Of a stretch of DNA of 39,933 nucleotides, positions 17,520 through 25,256 are shown piece by piece. The notes under the pieces were generated by a model, which was not told where the DNA came from, did no database searches, and saw only the letters and a program-made list of their open reading frames with translations. Position numbers and translations under genes: made by a program. Within the stretch, counting starts at the first letter, position 1; each line of letters begins with the position of its first letter. The DNA is from Comamonadaceae bacterium G21597-S1 (GTDB taxonomy: Bacteria > Pseudomonadota > Gammaproteobacteria > Burkholderiales > Burkholderiaceae_C). The stretch spans positions 1 through 39,933 of the forward strand of contig JAPWHR010000025.1 in NCBI GenBank assembly GCA_027214345.1. The letters are read 5' to 3'.

Positions 17520-18989
17520 ATGCCTTTCACGACCATCGTTCAGTTGCTGAAGTCCGCCGGCCTGCGGATGGTGCGCCTGCGTGGCCACCGTGCCGGGGTC
17601 GGCACGGCAGGAGGCGGGCGCAGTCTGGCCCGGACCTTGATCTTCATGCCGGTGCTGGTGGGTTGCACCAGCCTGCCGGTGTTCGTGCCCGACATGTCGC
17701 GGCGCGACGTGACGCCCCAGCTGGCAAGCGCGCGCGGCGTGTTGTCGGAAAGCCAGAGCCGGGCCGTGCTCGAGCGCCTGCGCAGCCGTGGCACGGCGAC
17801 CGACATCTTCGAGCGCCACCTGGCGCTGGAGGAGGAGATCGTCGGCAGCCCGCTGACCACCGGCAACCGGGTGCAGCTGCTCAAGGACGGACCGGCAACC
17901 TATGCCGCGATGCTCGCGGCGATCGCGTCGGCGCGGGACCATGTGAACATGGAAACCTACATCCTGGACGACGACGACATCGGGCGGCGCTTCGCGCAGG
18001 CCCTGATCGACAAGCAGCGCGAGGGGGTGCAGGTCAACCTGATCTACGACAGCGTGGGTACGCTGAACACGCCGCAGCCATTTTTCGACCGGCTCGCGGA
18101 GAACGGTGTGCAGCTGCTGGAGTTCAATCCGGTCAATCCGCTGGAGGCCCGCAAGGGCTGGGAGATCAACCAGCGCGATCACCGCAAGCTGCTGATCGTC
18201 GACGGCGCGACCGCCTTCCTGGGTGGCATCAACATCAGCGGCGTGTATGCCAGCGGCTCGTCGAAGCTGCGTCGGCATCCGGAGCGCGAGGACGACAGCC
18301 CGGCCTGGCGCGATACCGACCTGCAGATCGACGGCCCGGTGGTGGCCGAGTTCCAGAAGCTGTTCCTGACGACCTGGCGCGCGCAGAAGGGCAAACCGCT
18401 GGCGGTGCGTGACTATTTTCCGGAGCTCGCGCCGGTGGGCGACCAGGTGGTGCGGGCCATCGGCAGTTCACCGGACGACGACTACAGCCAGATCTACGGT
18501 ACCTTGCTCTCCGCCATCCACAGCGCCGAGCGTAGTGTGCAGATCACCAATGCGTATTTTGTTCCCGACCCGCAATTGCTGGACGCACTGACGGCCGCCG
18601 CGCTGCGCGGCGTGGACGTGTCGCTGATCCTGCCGTCGCAGACGGATTCCTGGCTGGTGCTGCATGCCGGACGCGCCCACTACACCCGGCTGCTGCGCGC
18701 CGGCGTGAAGATCTTCGAGCGCCGCGGCGTGATCCTGCATTCCAAGACCGCGTTGGTCGACGGTGTCTGGGCCACGGTCGGATCGACCAATCTGGATTGG
18801 CGCAGCTTTCTGCACAATCACGAACTCAATGCCGTCGTACTGGGCGAGCGGTTCGGCCGCCAGTTGCAGGCCATGTTCGACCAGGACCTGGAGCGGTCCG
18901 ACCGCGTGAGCCTGGCCGCGTGGGAGCACCGCCCGATCGACCAGCGGCTCAAGGAAGTGTTTGCACGTGTTTGGGAGTATTGGTTGTGA
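17520..18989 (+). CDS. Phospholipase D superfamily, cardiolipin synthase-like protein
   Basis: A 489-residue protein with two HKD catalytic motifs: HRKLLIVDGATAFLGGINIS at residue 221 and HSKTALVDGVWATVGSTNLD at residue 407. These are diagnostic of cardiolipin synthase-type PLD enzymes, which condense phosphatidylglycerol. There is no typical two-helix membrane anchor. Instead the N-terminus has ARTLIFMPVLVGCTSLP, where LVGC resembles a lipobox (Cys49, or Cys33 if translation starts at Met17, position 17568). It may thus be an envelope lipoprotein. Start at 17520 is supported by GGGAG 5 bases upstream. The stop overlaps the next gene by 4 bases. The island promoter lies directly upstream. Confidence 0.88.
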   Translation: MPFTTIVQLLKSAGLRMVRLRGHRAGVGTAGGGRSLARTLIFMPVLVGCTSLPVFVPDMSRRDVTPQLASARGVLSESQSRAVLERLRSRGTATDIFERHLALEEEIVGSPLTTGNRVQLLKDGPATYAAMLAAIASARDHVNMETYILDDDDIGRRFAQALIDKQREGVQVNLIYDSVGTLNTPQPFFDRLAENGVQLLEFNPVNPLEARKGWEINQRDHRKLLIVDGATAFLGGINISGVYASGSSKLRRHPEREDDSPAWRDTDLQIDGPVVAEFQKLFLTTWRAQKGKPLAVRDYFPELAPVGDQVVRAIGSSPDDDYSQIYGTLLSAIHSAERSVQITNAYFVPDPQLLDALTAAALRGVDVSLILPSQTDSWLVLHAGRAHYTRLLRAGVKIFERRGVILHSKTALVDGVWATVGSTNLDWRSFLHNHELNAVVLGERFGRQLQAMFDQDLERSDRVSLAAWEHRPIDQRLKEVFARVWEYWL

Positions 18990-19399
18990 CGCGTTACCTG
19001 GCGGCCTGGATGGCGTGCATCGTCGTGATGCTGGTGCTCGACGCCGCATGGATCGGCGGCATCGCGCAGCCCGTGTACCAGCAGGGCATCGGCCATCTGA
19101 TGGCGGAGCAGTTCAACGCCGTGGCGGCAGCCGCGTTCTACCTGATGTACGGCGTTGCGCTGATGGTGTTCGCGGTCGCGCCCGGCGGCGTCACCACGGC
19201 GTGGCGCGGCACGTTGGCGCGCGGCGCGTTGTTCGGCCTGTTCGCCTATGCGACCTATGACCTGACCAACATGGCCACGCTGCGGGACTGGCCGCTGGCC
19301 ATGTCGCTGATGGACATGACCTGGGGCAGTATCGCGAGCCTGGCGGCCGCCGCGGGTGGCAAGTGGGCGTTCGACCGTGTTGTTCGCGCGGGCCGCTGA
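18986..19399 (+). CDS. DUF2177 family membrane protein
   Basis: A 137-residue, four-helix membrane protein. VTRYLAAWMACIVVMLVLDA-type start, FNAVAAAAFYLMYGVALMVFAV, ARGALFGLFAYATYDLTNMATLRDW and MDMTWGSIASLAAA are typical of DUF2177. Function unknown. The GTG at 18986 overlaps the upstream stop as GTGA and gives the expected family N-terminus, so it is chosen over internal ATGs. Translational coupling to the cardiolipin-synthase-like gene suggests a membrane-lipid or envelope role. Confidence 0.85.
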   Translation: MTRYLAAWMACIVVMLVLDAAWIGGIAQPVYQQGIGHLMAEQFNAVAAAAFYLMYGVALMVFAVAPGGVTTAWRGTLARGALFGLFAYATYDLTNMATLRDWPLAMSLMDMTWGSIASLAAAAGGKWAFDRVVRAGR

Positions 19400-19426
19400 C
19401 GCTCCGGTTCTGGTCGCCTGCAACGG

Positions 19427-19458
19427 AAAACCCCCGCAGTGCCGGGCACTGCGGGGGG
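19427..19458. terminator. Terminator hairpin between convergent DUF2177 and DUF883 genes
   Basis: CCCCCGCAGTGCC (19431-19443) pairs with GGCACTGCGGGGG (19445-19457), closing on a tight loop. On the minus strand it is followed by TTTT (complement of 19427-19430), so it should end the DUF1328/DUF883 transcript. It may also act on the plus strand. Confidence 0.75.
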
Positions 19459-19479
19459 TCGGGTCTGCCAGGCGCGCGG

Positions 19480-19854
19480 TCAGCGGCCCGAACGTGCGAG
19501 CAGGCTGGCCACGCCCATCAGCAGGGCTCCGGTGGCGGCGGCGATCAGCACCGACTTGACCGGCTCCGCGCGCACGTATTGACGCGTCCCATCGGTCACC
19601 TGGTGTGCGGACTCGCGCAACCGGCGCGATGTGTCGCGCATGGTCTGCATGCCCTGGTCCGCGAGTGCCTGGGTGCGTTCGGCCGCATCCTCATACCGCG
19701 GGGACGCCTGTTCGCGCAACTGCTGGACCTTGTGGTCCAGGCCCTCGAGTGCATGGTCCGCCGCTTGCTGGGTGGAGTGAATCGCCCGGCTGGCCGAATC
19801 GGCGGCATGGTCGACCATATTGGGTGACTGGGTCTGGATGGTGTTGTCCTTCAT
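19480..19854 (-). CDS. DUF883/YqjD-ElaB-like membrane-anchored stress protein
   Basis: A 124-residue protein: a long amphipathic helical region (about 15-90, rich in Ala, Gln, Asp, Arg) followed by a C-terminal hydrophobic segment (VKSVLIAAATGALLMGVASLLA, given here as about residues 98-119) and a basic end. This is the layout of DUF883/YqjD-ElaB proteins, which in enterobacteria anchor ribosomes to the membrane in stationary phase. Start at 19854 (MKDNTIQTQ) with AAGGAG about 6 bases upstream. It follows the DUF1328 gene by 83 bases and likely shares its promoter. Confidence 0.85.
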   Translation of the reverse strand: MKDNTIQTQSPNMVDHAADSASRAIHSTQQAADHALEGLDHKVQQLREQASPRYEDAAERTQALADQGMQTMRDTSRRLRESAHQVTDGTRQYVRAEPVKSVLIAAATGALLMGVASLLARSGR

Positions 19855-19937
19855 GGTTACTCCTTGTTGTAGGGGGTGAGAGGTTCGGCGGTGAACGGTC
19901 AAGCCGCGGGCTGGCGCTGCGCCGGCCCGCGGCGGGT

Positions 19938-20102
19938 TCAACCCTTTCGGATCAGGCCGAACAGGAAGCTGGCGACCGCCAGAACGGCAAAGATCACGAA
20001 CAGGATCTTGGCGATACCGGCGGCGCTTGCGGCGATGCCGCCAAAGCCGAGGACGGCCGCGATCAGGGCAATGACCAGGAAAACAACGGCGTAGTGCAAC
20101 AT
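19938..20102 (-). CDS. DUF1328 small membrane protein
   Basis: A 54-residue protein made of two hydrophobic helices (about 2-30 and 32-50) and a basic C-terminus (GLIRKG). The segments [34 protein letters not shown] and [15 protein letters not shown] match the DUF1328/YtjA family. Members accumulate under stress; function unknown. Start at 20102 is the natural family start. First gene of a two-gene unit with the DUF883 gene. Confidence 0.92.
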   Translation of the reverse strand: MLHYAVVFLVIALIAAVLGFGGIAASAAGIAKILFVIFAVLAVASFLFGLIRKG

Positions 20103-20211
20103 CGCTTGACTCCTTGAATGTGGGTGAGGGATCACCCGGGTTGGCTGCTTCTGCGTGGTCGCAGCGTGTCTTGCTGCGATGGATTCAGTGTCGATGAAGC
20201 CGGTGGCGCCG

Positions 20212-20266
20212 GCGATAGGCGGCGGCGCCTGCCCTGTGTCCGGCATTCGCGGATGCCGGCGTAGGA
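20212..20266 (-). promoter_or_regulatory. Stress-island promoter upstream of DUF1328/DUF883
   Basis: On the minus strand TCCTACG (20266-20260) lies 46 bases upstream of CCTATCGC (20219-20212), close to the 48 of the other units. The middle element is less exact (GCCGGA). An inverted repeat CCGGCAT/ATGCCGG (20240-20246 and 20253-20259) lies between the two. Weaker match than the ferritin-like, PA2169-like and cls promoters. Confidence 0.4.
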
Positions 20267-20308
20267 CGGGGACTACCGGCGGTCACGGGGCGCGCCGCCC
20301 GGCGTCGC

Positions 20309-20779
20309 CTACGGCTTGCGGGGCACCAGGATGACGGGCTCGTCCGTCCTGGGCTGGATCCGCACCGGAGCGGCGTCGGGCGGGACCACCACGGTTTCCG
20401 CCGAGCGCAGGATGCCGCCGCCCTCCACGCTGCCGCTGCGCTGGCCGTGCTCCGACAGGCGTGTGATGCAGTCGGCCTTGGCCCGACCCTCGAACGTGTC
20501 GCAGCGTTGCAGGCGATTGCCCAGCAAGGTGCTTTCGTCGGTGTCCAGCTGGCCCTTCTTGCGGGCGTCGCGGGCATTGCGCGCTTCCTTCAGGCAGGCT
20601 TCGGTACTCTGTCCGGTATCGCCGCGCTTGCAGGCCTGCACGTCGCGCTCGTAGCGGGACGGGTCGGCATTCTGCGCGACTGCCGTGACAGCGGTCGCGG
20701 CGCAGGCCGCGCCGATCCACGCTGTGGCCACGGCGCGGGCTAGACGGTGCCGCGGGGATTGGATCGTCGTTGGGTGCAT
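20309..20779 (-). CDS. Exported hypothetical protein with Cys-rich helical domain
   Basis: A 156-residue protein with a signal peptide (about 1-35; hydrophobic TAWIGAACAATAVTAVA). The mature part has four Cys residues, in QACKRGDTG, TEACLKEARNARD, LQRCDTF and ADCITRL, spaced like paired helices held by disulfides. A Pro-rich tail follows (VVVPPDAAPVRIQPRTDEP). Start at 20779 is chosen because AGGAGG lies 5 bases upstream; the GTG one codon before is too close. Not assigned to a named family. It sits in the stress island with its own promoter. Confidence 0.7.
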   Translation of the reverse strand: MHPTTIQSPRHRLARAVATAWIGAACAATAVTAVAQNADPSRYERDVQACKRGDTGQSTEACLKEARNARDARKKGQLDTDESTLLGNRLQRCDTFEGRAKADCITRLSEHGQRSGSVEGGGILRSAETVVVPPDAAPVRIQPRTDEPVILVPRKP

Positions 20780-21098
20780 CACATCCTCCTTTCAGGTTCC
20801 GGGTCCCTCCGACTCTAGGCAATCGATGGCCCCTCGGCTACCGGACGGCGCCGGGTCGCGGGCCGGACTCCTGCCCGGGGGCCTGTAGGACGCATCCAGC
20901 GGCGACGCCGGTTCGACACGGCGGGTGGTGCGCTTCATTTGTCCCATTGACAGAACAATTGACGTGTTGCATCATCGTTTGACGCGAACGTTCGGCTTGC
21001 GCAGGTCGCCTGGAGGTGGCGCGGGCCCGATGGTGGCGCGCAGGGGAACGGGCCGCGCACGTCCCGTCTCGACGAACCGTCTACGAAGGGCAATATCC
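20780..21098. other. Divergent intergenic region of 319 bases
   Basis: It holds the minus-strand island-type promoter of the exported Cys protein (20812-20890). A possible plus-strand promoter is TTGACA (20947-20952), 17 bases, CATCAT (20970-20975), about 120 bases before the cysteine hydrolase. A Shine-Dalgarno GAAGGG (21085-21090) precedes the GTG start of that gene. Nothing else was recognised. Confidence 0.4.
20812..20890 (-). promoter_or_regulatory. Variant stress-island promoter upstream of the exported Cys protein
   Basis: On the minus strand TCCTACA (20890-20884) and CCTAGAGT (20819-20812) are present, but 70 bases apart. That is 22 more than at the canonical units, about two helical turns. 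The -10 context resembles that of the ferritin-like promoter (both continue to GGGACC). The middle GCCGAT is not at the expected place. Confidence 0.4.
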
Positions 21099-21779
21099 GT
21101 GGAACTCTCGAACAAGACCAGTCGCCAGCTGTTTGAAGACTTCAGGGCCAATCCGACGCGCAAGCGGTTCGGTTTTGGCGCCATGCCGGCCTTGATCAAC
21201 ATCGACCTGCAGAAGGCCTATACCAGCGTGGGCGAGTTCGCCACCGCGTACGAGACCGATCCGAAGCAGGTCGACCATGTCAACACGCTGGCCGAGGCCT
21301 TTCGCAGCAAGGGTTTTCCGGTCGTGTGGACCTACGTCGCCTACATGGAGTCGGGCGAGGACTGCGGCGTCTGGGGCACGCGCACCAACACGCCGGACTC
21401 GTTGCAGAACATCAAGGTGGGCAGCCGCCGCGCCGAGTTCGACGACCGGCTGAACATCGACAAGGTGCGCGACATCATCGTCAACAAGCGCATGGCCTCG
21501 GCCTTCTTCGAAACCAACCTGGGATCGATCTTCACCTTCCACAAGGTCGACACCATCGTCGTCACCGGCGGGTCCACGTCGGGCTGCGTGCGGGCGACGG
21601 TGGTCGACAGCCTGTCGCGGAGTTTTCGCACCATCGTTCCCATCGAATGCGTGGCCGACAAGCACGAAGGCCCGCATTTCGCCAACCTGTACGACATGGC
21701 CGTCAAATACGCCGACGTGTTGTCGGTGCAGGAGACGCTCGATCAACTGGGCCGGGTGCCGGCGCGGGCGGCGGCATGA
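21099..21779 (+). CDS. Isochorismatase-family cysteine hydrolase (N-carbamoylsarcosine amidase-like)
   Basis: A 226-residue cysteine hydrolase. The Asp-Lys-Cys triad is visible: Asp36 in LINIDLQKAYT, Lys130 in IIVNKRMASAFF and Cys163 in TGGSTSGCVRATVVDS. The SGCVRATVVDS block and overall pattern are closest to N-carbamoylsarcosine or related ureido/amide hydrolases, which cleave a carbamoyl or amide group. Start is the GTG at 21099, with GAAGGG 8 bases upstream. The stop overlaps the first deacetylase-fold gene by 4 bases, so hydrolysis of a ring-opened product made by that enzyme is plausible. Confidence 0.85.
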   Translation: MELSNKTSRQLFEDFRANPTRKRFGFGAMPALINIDLQKAYTSVGEFATAYETDPKQVDHVNTLAEAFRSKGFPVVWTYVAYMESGEDCGVWGTRTNTPDSLQNIKVGSRRAEFDDRLNIDKVRDIIVNKRMASAFFETNLGSIFTFHKVDTIVVTGGSTSGCVRATVVDSLSRSFRTIVPIECVADKHEGPHFANLYDMAVKYADVLSVQETLDQLGRVPARAAA

Positions 21780-22693
21780 CGATGCGCGACCCCGGCCTGT
21801 ACGACTACCTGCCGTACGACCAGCGGCCGCAGATCCGCTGGCCGGGCGGCGCACGGGTGGCATTCTGGGTGGCGCCGAACATCGAGTTCTACGAGATCGA
21901 TCCGCCGCGCAATCCGGCGCGCGCCGCGTGGGCCCGCCCTGCGCCCGACGTGCTGAACTATTCCTACCGCGACTACGGCAATCGCGCGGGTTTCATGCGC
22001 ATGTTCGAGGCCATGGGGCGCTGCAACATGCGCGGCAGCGTCTCGCTCAACGTGGCCGTGTGCGAACACCATCCCGAGATCATCCGGCTGTGCGCCGATG
22101 CCGGCTGGGAGTTCTATTCGCATGGCACCTACAACACGCGCTACCTGATGGGCATGACCGAGGCGCAGGAGCGTGCGGTGATCCAGGACTCGATCGACAC
22201 CATTCGCAAGCACACCGGCCAGAAACTCGACGGCTGGCTGGCTCCGGCGCTGACCTACACCGACCATACGCTGGACCTGGTGGCCGAGATGGGCCTGACC
22301 TATGTCTGCGACCTGTTCCACGACGACCAGCCCGGGCCGGTCAAGGTGAAGCAGGGGCGCCTGACCAGCGTGCCGTATTCGCTGGAGATGAATGACGTCA
22401 TCGTCTACAACGTCAACCTGGTCTCGCCACGGCGGTATGCCGACATCCTCAAGCGCCAGTTCGACCGGCTGTACGCCGAAGGCGAAACCTCGGGCACCGT
22501 GATGTGTATCCCGCTGCACCCCTACCTGGTGGGCCAGCCCTACCGCATGGCGGCGTTCGAGGAAGCCCTGTCCTACATCACCGGCCATGAAGGTGTGTGG
22601 CTGGCGACCGGGCGCGAGATCGCGCAGCATTTCAACGAGCATTACTACGACGCCTTCGCCGCGGCGGCACAACCGGTCGGAGATGCGCCATGA
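21776..22693 (+). CDS. Polysaccharide deacetylase-fold amidohydrolase, PuuE/cyclic-imidase type
   Basis: A 305-residue member of the PuuE-like branch of polysaccharide deacetylases, which includes allantoinase PuuE and cyclic-imide hydrolases. Seen are RWPGGARVAFWVAPNIEFYE (21-40), YRDYGNRAGF (64-73), FYSHGTYNTRYLMG (113-126) and the C-terminal IPLHPYLVGQPYRM (245-258). The NodB TFDDG metal motif of true deacetylases is absent. It probably opens a cyclic amide, imide or ureide. It is close in sequence to the paralogue at 24279. The ATG overlaps the previous stop by 4 bases and its own stop overlaps the next gene by 4. Confidence 0.87.
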   Translation: MTMRDPGLYDYLPYDQRPQIRWPGGARVAFWVAPNIEFYEIDPPRNPARAAWARPAPDVLNYSYRDYGNRAGFMRMFEAMGRCNMRGSVSLNVAVCEHHPEIIRLCADAGWEFYSHGTYNTRYLMGMTEAQERAVIQDSIDTIRKHTGQKLDGWLAPALTYTDHTLDLVAEMGLTYVCDLFHDDQPGPVKVKQGRLTSVPYSLEMNDVIVYNVNLVSPRRYADILKRQFDRLYAEGETSGTVMCIPLHPYLVGQPYRMAAFEEALSYITGHEGVWLATGREIAQHFNEHYYDAFAAAAQPVGDAP

Positions 22694-23619
22694 CGATGCC
22701 CGACGACTATCTGACATACGCCCATCGCCGCTACGGCATGGACCATGATCGTTACGACTGGTCGATGTTGTCCGCGCGCAAGCCGGTCGCCTGGCCGAAC
22801 GGGGCGCGGGTGGCATTGTGGGTGGTGCCGGCGCTCGAGTGGTTCCCGCTCGACATGGCGGGCAAGCCGTTCAAGCCACCCGGCGCGATGCAGACCGCAT
22901 ACCCGGACCTGCGCCACTACACGCTGCGTGACTATGGAAACCGGATCGGCATCTTCCGCATCATGCAGGCGCTCGAGCGCCACGGCATCCGTGCCTCGGT
23001 GGCCGTCAACGCCGCCGTGGCGGTGCGGTATCCGAGCCTGCTGCAGGCCTGCGTGGCGCGCCACTGGGAGATCATCGCCAACGGCCAGGACATGGACCAT
23101 CTGCACCATGGCGGCCTGACCCGCGAGGTCGAGCAGGCACTGGTGGCCAACACGCTGAAGACCTTGCGCGCGGCCTCGGGGCAGGCGGTGCGCGGCTGGT
23201 TGTCGCCGGCCAAGTCGGAGTCGTCCGCCACGCTCGACCTGCTGTGCAATGCCGGCATCGACTATGTCTGCGACTGGGTCAACGACGACATGCCCTACCC
23301 GATGCGCGCCGCGGGTGGCACCTTGCACGCGATGCCGCATCCGGTGGACATCGACGACTACACCATCCTGGTGCAGAACCACCATACCGAGGACGATTTC
23401 CGCGACCAGCTGTGCGACCAGTTCGATGTGTTGTATCGCGAGTCGCAGACGCAGGGAGGGCGTGTGATGGCGATCTCGCTGCATCCCTGGGTGATCGGCC
23501 AGCCCTACCGCATCCGTGCGCTGGAGGAGGCCCTGGCGCACATCATGGGCCACGCCGGCGTGTGGGCCGCCACCGGCGGCGAGATCCTCGACGCGTGGAC
23601 GGCTGCGCAGCCGTCCTGA
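22690..23619 (+). CDS. Divergent polysaccharide deacetylase-fold protein (second paralogue)
   Basis: A 309-residue paralogue of the preceding gene. It keeps WPNGARVALWVVPALEWFPL, LRDYGNRIGIFR and ISLHPWVIGQPYRI, but the SHGTYNT block is replaced by ANGQDMDHLHHGG. The active site has thus diverged; it may take another substrate or be a heteromeric partner. Overlaps the upstream gene by 4 bases. The following gene is on the opposite strand, so this operon ends here. Confidence 0.85.
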   Translation: MTMPDDYLTYAHRRYGMDHDRYDWSMLSARKPVAWPNGARVALWVVPALEWFPLDMAGKPFKPPGAMQTAYPDLRHYTLRDYGNRIGIFRIMQALERHGIRASVAVNAAVAVRYPSLLQACVARHWEIIANGQDMDHLHHGGLTREVEQALVANTLKTLRAASGQAVRGWLSPAKSESSATLDLLCNAGIDYVCDWVNDDMPYPMRAAGGTLHAMPHPVDIDDYTILVQNHHTEDDFRDQLCDQFDVLYRESQTQGGRVMAISLHPWVIGQPYRIRALEEALAHIMGHAGVWAATGGEILDAWTAAQPS

Positions 23620-23673
23620 TTGCGGATGCGCCTGCCGATCGCCTGCCGACGCGCCAGTGCGACGTGCCGGCCG

Positions 23674-24246
23674 TCAGGTGGTCGTGGCGGGCGCCGGCTT
23701 GTGCAGCGCCAGGTCGTTCCAGACGTCCTGGCGCCGGATCCGGTCGTCGACGACCTCGAAACGGTCGATGAAGCGGATGCCGTCGAAGTCCGTGCCGTCG
23801 AGCCAGGTGCCGTGCAAGCTGCCGAAGCAGTACACGACGGCCCCCTCGTCGGTCCAGCTTTCGTCGAAACCCTCGTAGGTCTTGCCCACGTTGCGGTAGT
23901 TGCCGCGCGCGCGCTCGACCATTTCCTCGAGCCGGTGCATGACCGGGCTGCCGGGAAAACGCATCGCGAAATCCGGCGCCAGCAAGCTGTGCGCGCCTTC
24001 CAGGTCGCGCTGCTCCATGCGGTCCAGGAAAAGGCGCACCAGCTGCGACGCGTCGGCCCGTTCGGCGCCACCGGCACTGAAGACCGATCCGTCGCGCTGG
24101 TAGGTGCTGGCATGGCTGACGAAGACCGTGGTGCCGGCAGCCGGCGCGGCAATCACCGATCGCGCTGCCCGCGCGACACGCCGGACCATCGTGCTTTCCG
24201 CTTGCCTGGAGTAGCCGGGCAGCAAGGTGATGGAGATGACGGGCAT
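23674..24246 (-). CDS. Tautomerase-NTF2/SnoaL fusion protein
   Basis: A 190-residue two-domain protein. Residues 1-60 look like a 4-oxalocrotonate tautomerase subunit: MPVISITLLPGYSRQ with the catalytic Pro right after Met, then ARAARSVIAAPAAGTTVFVS. Residues 64-185 form an NTF2-like/SnoaL domain: LVRLFLDRMEQRDLEGAHSL, FAMRFPGSPVMHRLEEMVER, FIDRFEVVDDRIRRQDVW. The first could use its N-terminal Pro as a general base; the second could isomerise or hydrate a small molecule, or serve as a scaffold. It is the only minus-strand gene between two plus-strand operons, 32 bases from the divergent third deacetylase-fold gene. Start at 24246 is fixed by the need for Pro1. Confidence 0.82.
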   Translation of the reverse strand: MPVISITLLPGYSRQAESTMVRRVARAARSVIAAPAAGTTVFVSHASTYQRDGSVFSAGGAERADASQLVRLFLDRMEQRDLEGAHSLLAPDFAMRFPGSPVMHRLEEMVERARGNYRNVGKTYEGFDESWTDEGAVVYCFGSLHGTWLDGTDFDGIRFIDRFEVVDDRIRRQDVWNDLALHKPAPATTT

Positions 24247-24278
24247 GGCGGATTCCTGGTGCGTGGTGAGAGTCGCCG

Positions 24279-25256
24279 ATGATGCCTGCAAGCGAACCAG
24301 CTGGCAACGGGATCGGTCTCGAACAGCGGATTGACTACCATGCTGCGCCGGACCGGGCGCCGTTGCGCTGGCCGGGCGGCGCGCGGGTGGCATTGTGGGT
24401 GGCGCCGAACATCGAACACTACGAGTACCTGCCGCAGAAGATCCGGGTACGCGATCCCTGGCCGCGCATGCCGCATCCGGACATTCTCGGTTATGGGCTG
24501 CGCGACTACGGCAACCGGGTCGGCGTCTGGCGGCTGATGGAGTTGTTCGACCGCTACCGGCTGCCGGTGACGGTGTCGCTGTCGATGGCGGTGCTGGACA
24601 TGTATCCCGACATCGCCGAGGCCATGCTCTTGCGCAACTGGGAGTTCATGTCGCACGGGCTGTACAACACGCGTTACCACTGGGGTCTGGACGAGGACGA
24701 CGAACGCGCCGCGATCGCGCAATGCCAGGACATCCATCGCGCGTTCGTCGGGCGTGGACTTCCTGGCTGGTTCTCGCCGGCCGCCTCCAACACCTTGCGC
24801 ACGCCGGACCTGGTGGCCGAGGCCGGTATTGCCTATCTGTGCGACCTGTACCACGACGACCAGCCCACACCGATCCGGGTGCGCCGTGGCGAACTGTTCT
24901 CGTTGCCGTATTCGATGGAGATCAACGACAGCATCGCATGGCGGCGCGGCCAGGAAGCCGCCGCCTTCGCTCAGAAGATCTGCGACGAGTTCGACGTGTT
25001 GTATGCCGAAGGCGCCACCCACGGCAAGGTGATGAACATCGCCGTGCATCCGTTCATCATGGGCCAGCCGCACCGCATCGATCACCTGGCCCGGGCGCTG
25101 GAATACGTGTTGTCGCACAGCGGTGTCTGGTGCGCCACCGGCTCCGCCATCGTCGACCACTACCGCCAGCATTGCCGCGAGCATCATCGCGCCCATCCGC
25201 AGGCCTTGCCTGCCGCCACCGCCGTACCCCGCGGCCCCGGAGATCCAGAACCATGA
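24279..25256 (+). CDS. Polysaccharide deacetylase-fold amidohydrolase, PuuE/cyclic-imidase type (third paralogue)
   Basis: A 325-residue enzyme closely related to the gene at 21776. It has RWPGGARVALWVAPNIEHYE, LRDYGNRVGVWRLMELFDRY, FMSHGLYNTRYHWG and IAVHPFIMGQPHRI, followed by a Pro/Ala-rich tail of about 30 residues. The conserved SHGxYNTRY block suggests an active amidohydrolase acting on a cyclic amide or ureide. The start may be either of two adjacent ATGs (24279 or 24282); only a weak Shine-Dalgarno is seen. The stop overlaps the second cysteine hydrolase by 4 bases, the same gene pairing as at 21099-22693. Confidence 0.87.
   Translation: MMPASEPAGNGIGLEQRIDYHAAPDRAPLRWPGGARVALWVAPNIEHYEYLPQKIRVRDPWPRMPHPDILGYGLRDYGNRVGVWRLMELFDRYRLPVTVSLSMAVLDMYPDIAEAMLLRNWEFMSHGLYNTRYHWGLDEDDERAAIAQCQDIHRAFVGRGLPGWFSPAASNTLRTPDLVAEAGIAYLCDLYHDDQPTPIRVRRGELFSLPYSMEINDSIAWRRGQEAAAFAQKICDEFDVLYAEGATHGKVMNIAVHPFIMGQPHRIDHLARALEYVLSHSGVWCATGSAIVDHYRQHCREHHRAHPQALPAATAVPRGPGDPEP

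Noticed and set aside
20947-20975. TTGACA-17-CATCAT as a firm promoter for the first cysteine hydrolase
   Set aside because: The -10 is poor and the leader would be about 120 bases. It is only mentioned in the intergenic entry.
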